The translations under genes and the position numbers were made by a program. This document shows, piece after piece, positions 58,631-64,000 of a DNA stretch of 64,000 nucleotides. How positions within the stretch are numbered: position 1 is the first letter of the stretch; every line of letters begins with the position of its first letter. The notes beneath the pieces were generated by a model. That model did no database searches, had not been told where the DNA came from, and was given only the letters and a program-made list of their open reading frames with translations. The DNA comes from Herpomyces periplanetae (taxonomy: Eukaryota; Ascomycota; Laboulbeniomycetes; Herpomycetales; Herpomycetaceae): contig WMKJ01000035.1 of assembly GCA_009733715.1 (NCBI GenBank), positions 44,944 through 108,943 of the forward strand, in the 5' to 3' direction.

Positions 58631-59482
58631 TCAGTGGCAAGTGACTGCCTTTGCTGAGCCACAGTTGCTGAAGAAAAGGTAGCCAAAGAATGCGCCGATC
58701 GCGACGCTGAGCATGACCCAGCCGTTGTAGGTCATGAAGAGTAGCCTGGATGATTGACGAGGGGTGAGCAGAGGAGATGAGAGAAGGGAAGAGAGCAGAC
58801 CAAGGCAAAGTAAGGCTAAAGTGACCTTGTAGATAAATACTGGCGCTATTATATCAAGGGAGATCCATGAGCTGCTAAATGAAAATTCCACCATCACTTA
58901 CATTATAAAAAAGGAATAGTAAACTTGTATAGCGTAGAATAACGCCCGAATTATACGACTGCGAGCGACATAACGATACGAGCGAGAATAAGCTCGGCTT
59001 CCTGACCATGCGAGTAATAAGCTTGCGGCTTCATCATCTGTTGAATGTGATGTTTGACATAAATACGGGAAATGGACATTAAATAGACAGAGAAGGGACC
59101 AAAATGTGTTATACATACTGCGGTGATGATGATGGTGTCGTGATAAATCAGTTGGTTGGGTAGTCTCGACTTCACAGCGACGGGAAATTTCACGGATAAG
59201 TTCATAACCAGCACAGATAACGATAATTAAAAATAACGAAGCTATCAAAGAAGCACGACCTGTTACACGCCAAAAGCGAAAAACGATACATAAATTTTCC
59301 ACGTTCCACGTAAAAAGCATCTGTATAAATCATAATGCCATAGCGTACCGTTCATGTTAGCCCCATAATATATTATATCGTACACACGTATAACCTTTCT
59401 CCCAACAGTCCAATTCAAAACTTACATTCATGGAGCACATGGGCCCCGACGAGTCTGAACCATGATGATGTCCGTGATCCAT
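58631..59482 (-). CDS. Ctr-family high-affinity copper transporter
   Basis: Three exons on the minus strand: 59482-59426, 59320-58902 and 58745-58631, giving 196 aa. Exon 1 encodes the copper-binding leader MDHGHHHGSDSSGPMCSMN, rich in His and Met. Membrane span 1 follows (about 42-63), then a cytosolic loop with a HHHHH run (81-85), span 2 with the essential MxxxM (M159-M163) and span 3 with GxxxG (G176-G180). The protein ends in VTCH, a likely copper-handing Cys/His tail. Ctr proteins form trimers importing Cu+. The last splice restores IMLLFMTYNGWVML, the most conserved family block; reading exon 2 through would destroy it. Confidence 0.92.
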
Positions 59483-60297
59483 ACTGGTTCAATTAATGAA
59501 TCAATGTACTGATCGATTAATCCCTTAATCAGTACCTTTGCCAATTCAGCTAAAACGTACATCCAATCATTCATTAACCGAAAAATCACAATGTTAAATT
59601 CTCCAAATGTTCAATCGTACACCAACTTATTCGTCTATCTAGACCACTTCACTCTGTCAAATGTACACCACATCACTTACACCTTTTTATTAGCTCTAAT
59701 TTTCCGCGATAGCTCGTATTAATCAATTCACTTGGCCCACCAGCGTCCGAATTTTGTGCTGCCCGCCTAGCTCATAGATAAGTTGACGACCTCAGTTCGG
59801 CTGAATTAATTATTTTCTGACTAATCGCTCCTCGACGCGTGATGTTCAAGTTAAACTCACCGCTTGACCTCACGCGGTAAAATAACTTTCGTTAGACTTT
59901 ACGACACTTAACCTTTTTTTTTCCCTTTCCTCCGAGTTTTTCACTATACTGCACTCTTTCTTCCCTTTGCTCTGGACCCGTTGGATTGCCGTTAAGTACT
60001 GTGCTTTTAATGACACTTGTGTTTGCTCGTTAACTTTTCCCCGCTCATTTCTACCCCGGGCCTTTTCCGTTCATTCGTTAACTCCCAGGCTACTCCCACT
60101 CCATAAGTCGTGTATCACAACGTACCCACGCACCCATGCATGCATGAACTCGCTCAAACACGCTCACTTACATTCACGCAAACCAACTATAGACCGTTTT
60201 ACTCGTCACCAGTAAAGATTAGCGCTACCTTGTAACCCGTTAAACTTACGTTCTTAGCGGCAAAACAAGCCTTGTTTGAGCACTGTCCACTCACAAT
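59483..60297. other. divergent intergenic interval, copper transporter / BNA1
   Basis: Two promoters are expected. The stretch is C/T-rich on the plus strand between about 59900 and 60130, and contains an atgcatgcatg run near 60135. No gene is supported. Confidence 0.5.
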
Positions 60298-61009
60298 ATG
60301 CTCGCTAATCCAATTAACCTACCAAAATGGTATAGCCAATCGCTAATTCGTTTTACTGCGCGTATCACAGCACATTTAGTTTTACTGTGAAAATTACGCA
60401 CATTAACATTTTTCATGCCCATTGAAAATCTAGGGTTCGCGAAAACGGTGACTTATTACGCCCACCTGTGGGAAATTTCTGCGTTTACGAAGATGGATTT
60501 ATCGTTATGGTAAATGTTTTCTTTTCATTCATCTCTACAAAATTCCGCTCTAAGCCGCTAACCGTCATGTATACTGCTAGATTGTCGGAGGTCCAAATAC
60601 TCGTACAGACTTCCATATTAATCCTACCCCCGAGTGGTTCTACCAAGTTAAAGGTGACATGATCCTCCGCGTTATCGAGGACACCAAATTTCGTGATATC
60701 CATATACAAGAGGGTGACATGTTTCTTCTTCCCGCTAATATTCCCCATTCACCTATGCGGTACGCCGATACAATAGGCTTAGTAGTCGAGCAGCCCCGTC
60801 CTTCCGGTCTGTCGGATTTTCTTTCATGGTACTGTACAAATTGTCATAATTTAGTCCATAAGGTATCTTTCTATTGTTCCAATCTACGCGCTCAAATCCC
60901 CCGTTTAATAGAGTCATTTGCCGATGATACCGAATCTCGGACTTGCGGTAAATGCGGAACAATATGCGAATTTGAAACAGACCGCGGCAATCTCCCCCAT
61001 CCATCGTGA
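60298..61009 (+). CDS. BNA1: 3-hydroxyanthranilate 3,4-dioxygenase
   Basis: Three exons: 60298-60329, 60434-60509 and 60581-61009, giving 178 aa (yeast Bna1 is 177). The 32-nt first exon supplies MLANPINLPKW, which splices to VRENGDLLRPPVGN, the conserved start of the family; later starts would drop it. The enzyme opens 3-hydroxyanthranilate to a semialdehyde that closes to quinolinate, in de novo NAD synthesis from tryptophan. Cupin iron ligands are evident: His in TDFHINPTPEWFYQ, Glu in the same block, and His in PANIPHSPMR. The C-terminal rubredoxin-like metal site (CTNC...CGKCGTIC) is present, as in fungal and bacterial forms. Its stop lies 60 bp from the stop of convergent ORC3. Confidence 0.95.
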
Positions 61010-61069
61010 GATCATGTTTAAGCTAACATGAGCTTTCGCGTGGACTTGTGCGTATCACACATCAACACA

Positions 61070-63441
61070 CTATATGTCGCCCCAAAATCCGCGCGCAACG
61101 TGCCCGGCCTTTTTGGACGTTGGATAAATTAAGTTCATGTAAAACAGTTCCGCTAGTGCTTGTTCGAATGATACCCTAATTTAATCGGTTTGGTCATTAG
61201 CAAAGATCTCCCGGCATTTTGGTGTGGAGAAGTTGGTTGCGGTCATCAGTCCCTCCAACCGTCCGTGGTTGATACTTACATTACTGAAACATCTTTGTGA
61301 TTAGACCCTCGTTTGGATGCAAATACTTCAGCAAGGTCCGCTACGTTTATAATGTTTCCACTTTCTTGAATTAAATCGTACAACAAAGCCGTGTCCGGAG
61401 AGTTTGCCACAGTTTCACTGGGATCCATTTGTGACGGTAATTCATCACGCAAGTACAAACTAGGGCAAGTGAATGCTTGGTGGATGATATGCCTAGGCCT
61501 GGGAGAAAACGCTTGCTTTACCGGGATTGTATAATTAAATTCGAAGATCTCTCGATACTTTACTTGATTGATTGGTTTAATCCTCTGTTTCATGTAAGCA
61601 CCTAATTCCCAAATTATTTTCCTCACGACGGTCCGGTACTCCTGGCTAGTTTTATCACTACTGTACTCTACACTTTTCATTGGCGAATCTAAGGGATTGC
61701 CTAGGTTTAATTGGCTGGCTGGCTCACAGTCGGGACTTACATTGAGTAAGTCCTCGCGAATTCTGGTGAAACACTCTTCAGAGGACTTTTCGACATGTGG
61801 TTCAATAATGACCAGTAAATTGCATATATCCCGGGCAGATACTCGATAAAGTTTGTTTAGCCCTTTAACACAATCTTGAACTATTTCGTCAAGGTATCCC
61901 TCAGTTAGTCCACCTTGAAGGATTTCACCAAAGATGTTTGTGCCAATTCGTGATTCAAGAAACTCGTGAATTCGATATAACATCTGTAAGGCCGTTACTG
62001 TTCTAGAATAAGTATGCTGGGATCGAATTAACTCTTGTCGGACATGGTTGAATAAAACATCGTTCCTGGTCAGGAGTTGGGTAGCTTTATCGTGTAATCC
62101 ACGTTCCACAAGCTTGTTAATATCAGATTGGAAAGACTCGGTGTTTCGAAGCATGTTAAAGTGCTCTTGGTCTATTGGAACATCATTTCGGGAGTGGAGG
62201 AATATACTTAATGGGTTAACGGAAAAGTGGGTGAAATAAGTATACTGGTATTTTCCAATTGAGTAATTAGATTGAGTGTATATGGTGGGATCATGATAAT
62301 GAGTGTAAACTTACCTTGATCAAATCCAGTATACATTGATAAGAGGGGAGATTATCGCTATGCCAACGATTTATGTAGCGTAATAAATCAGGGCCTAGAC
62401 GAAGAGAATATTCTTGGGCTAGGTTCAGAATAGACTGGAGTAATTTAATGAAGAGTTCATTGGGGGGCACAAGATTGAATATCATGGCGTTAATTGATTG
62501 CAGTGAAGTTGTTGGTAATTTGGCACGAAATATCTGGGGTAAAGTTGCTATTCCGAATACTAGTAAAAATGATAGTCGGTCTTGCCAATGACTGGTGGAA
62601 AAGGTTAGGAAAAGACATATTTTGCAAGACAATGGTATCACAAATACTGACCAGAGGGTGTTCATAATTTCACCCATAAGGGGACCACTGATAGCTTCAG
62701 AGTCCTGGAATGCAACGAGGATTCGGGAGATGCGCTTTTTGCGACACCAATCGATGAGTAAATTAAGGTCAGTAGTAGTTACAAGGTATCCCATGGCAGC
62801 CAAAAGATTTTCAGGATCGGCATCCAAGGCGGAATCTTCGGTAACTTTTTGGATGAGTAGGCGTAAAAATTCCTTGAGGCAAGTACATTCACAGGGAACG
62901 AATATGGCTAAGGCGAGGCTAAACTCACGTTGGAGACGTTTTTTTAAGGTTTGGAAGAAACCAATCTGTGAAGGACCGCCTAATCCAAAAGTTACTAGAG
63001 CAGCGGGGACCATTTTATCATCGACGTAGCTTGTTGATAAGGCGATTTCATTTGCACGTTGGCCCAGGTAGGTGGTGACATGGCAAACTGTACTATCGTA
63101 GACATTATTTAGTGTACTCTAAGCAAAGACCCCGTTAACATATGTTTCGAAAGAGGGCAAGATTTTATTGAAGGTAAAAGTTTACGTACATCCAACTCTT
63201 GCTGGAGGTTACTCCATTGTTCACGAAAGATTTCTTCACGTAACCCCCACGATTGCTCAAGCGGTAAACGCAATATTTTTCTCGTATCCAGCCCAATGCT
63301 AACACCCTTCTTTAATGCACCATCATCATCATCATCATCATCATCATCACCCGTTAACTTAATTATACTGAGTGTAGGCGAAAAAACATAACTTTTAGCA
63401 ACCTCCATAATCTCACGACACGAATTTTCCGCTACACTCAT
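61070..63441 (-). CDS. ORC3: Origin recognition complex subunit 3
   Basis: Four exons on the minus strand: 63441-63190, 63118-62315, 62244-61280 and 61175-61070, giving 708 aa (human ORC3 is 711). Phases close at every junction. Family blocks are FREQWSNLQQELD joined to STLNNVYDSTVCHV, VPAALVTFGLGGPS, ILVAFQDSEAI (AAA+-like core), HFSVNPLSIFL, and the winged-helix C-terminus ALAELFYMNLIYPTSKKAGH ending VARGFWGDI. ORC3 is the AAA+-like subunit that bridges ORC2 and ORC5 in the origin-binding complex loading MCM2-7. An Asp9 run encoded by (GAT)n lies near residue 35. The ATG at 63441 is the first in frame after a non-ATG open region. The protein is divergent, as usual for ORC3. Confidence 0.9.
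63320..63349. repeat. (CAT)n / (GAT)n trinucleotide tract in ORC3
   Basis: Nine or so cat units on the plus strand encode a poly-Asp run in exon 1 of ORC3 on the minus strand. A short coding microsatellite likely to vary in length. Confidence 0.9.
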
Positions 63442-64000
63442 GATGTACGACACGCGTGGAGTTGGACAACGCAACAGAGGTTTATCACGTGCTCAGCCTT
63501 ACCACCCTACCGATGATTAGCCGGTGTTGTTTGGGGATTTTGGGTTTTGTGGCTATGACGTAGTAGTTATTTTGGTGTGGGCTTGGTAGTAAACGTGGTT
63601 AGGTGGTGTTAAGTAGGTTATTACTTGGGGTGGGAAAATTGATACAATAATCAACCGGACATATATTCTTGTAAGCTACGTATGTTACGTTGGAATTCTC
63701 CGTAGGTCCATGCTCCATATGTCATTTAGTGCACTAGTCCTGATTGGTTTTGGGTCTTTAGCTTCCTTCAAACAAAACGTACGGCATTGGATTTGTCACG
63801 TGATTAGAAGGGAACGTGAAGTTGGTGAAGTTGTAGGGGAATATTTTGGGAGTTTGGTTTATTATGGGCATTTTACTACGTTATTCGCATGTTCACATGT
63901 CATAATTTTGGGGTATTTAGGAGGGTTGATGAAGTAGGACGAACTTGTGGTTTAACGGCATAATTTGGATGGGATAATACGTTGGTTTATTATTGATTTG
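63442..64000. other. region upstream of ORC3, to the window edge
   Basis: Contains the ORC3 promoter. It is G/T-rich from about 63510. Apart from a weak frame at 63710-63937, no gene is seen; a gene beyond the window edge may begin here. Confidence 0.5.
63710..63937 (+). CDS. possible small membrane protein or first exon, unrecognised
   Basis: A 75-residue frame starting MLHMSFSALVLIGFGSLASF and ending YLGGLMK, with two hydrophobic stretches and a basic-acidic middle (HVIRREREVGEVV). It lies about 270 bp from the divergent ORC3 start. No family is recognised, and it could be a chance frame or the first exon of a gene continuing outside the window. Confidence 0.25.
   Translation: MLHMSFSALVLIGFGSLASFKQNVRHWICHVIRREREVGEVVGEYFGSLVYYGHFTTLFACSHVIILGYLGGLMK

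Noticed and set aside
1-64000. tRNA or rRNA genes, CRISPR arrays, transposases and reverse transcriptases
   Set aside because: No B-box (GGTTCGANTCC-like) with a matching A box, no rRNA-like sequence, no spaced repeat array and no transposase or integrase motif were seen by eye. A tRNAscan or profile search could still find something weak.

Overview
The window is a gene-dense stretch of a fungal nuclear genome. The evidence is short spliceosomal GT-AG introns of about 65-250 bp, often with a CTAAT or CTAAC branch-site-like element near the acceptor, together with a typical fungal gene set: tricalbin, Coq1, porin, Rad52, Sly1, Crm1, Rlp24, Bna1, a Ctr copper transporter, a sugar/inositol transporter and serine/threonine-rich wall proteins. 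Several proteins look closer to animal or general opisthokont forms than to budding-yeast forms (a PNUTS-like PP1 scaffold, a TMEM199/Vma12 protein, a full-length ORC3, an NBR1 protein with a LIR-like motif). That is compatible with an early-diverging (non-Dikarya) fungus, but the species cannot be fixed from the window. I rebuilt exon-intron structures by hand from reading phase, splice signals and family motifs. Exon coordinates are given in each entry.

Layout. 1-2438: no gene, becoming pyrimidine-rich towards a tricalbin (2439-7243, +). 8492-10123 (-): COQ1. 11559-12827 (+): VMA12/TMEM199-like. 14019-16663 (+): secreted Ser/Thr-rich wall protein with a 27-bp minisatellite. 17637-18883 (+): mitochondrial porin. 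18978-19553 (-): J-domain protein. 19835-22006 (-): RAD52. 22839-23681 (+): YFH7-like P-loop kinase, tail to tail with an MFS inositol/sugar transporter (23690-25509, -). 25896-26642 (+): NatB catalytic subunit. 27064-28365 (-): GPI-type Ser/Thr-rich protein. 29900-33757 (-): CRM1/XPO1, head to head with RLP24 (34067-35035, +). 35486-38632 (-): NBR1-like autophagy receptor. 40074-42512 (-): low-complexity protein with a possible Btz motif. 44084-46708 (-): SLY1. 46709-51475: the largest gene-free interval. 51476-55819 (+): PNUTS-like protein. 56115-56558 (+): dUTPase. 56812-58140 (-): pyridoxal kinase. 58631-59482 (-): Ctr copper transporter. 60298-61009 (+): BNA1. 61070-63441 (-): ORC3. 63442-64000: mostly gene-free.

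The genes are mainly unrelated housekeeping functions: membrane contact and traffic, genome maintenance and replication, nuclear transport and ribosome assembly, cofactor metabolism, and wall or surface proteins. I found no operon-like pathway cluster, mobile element, tRNA, rRNA or CRISPR array, and nothing that clearly qualifies as a new biological system. The items most worth checking are the PNUTS-like gene (two large ORFs joined by a short middle exon), the NBR1 homologue with four ZZ fingers and a C-terminal LIR, the possible divergent Btz protein, the repeat-bearing wall protein with a second Cys-Gly repeat just past its stop codon, the CRM1/RLP24 shared promoter, and recurring alternating purine-pyrimidine tracts in non-coding DNA.
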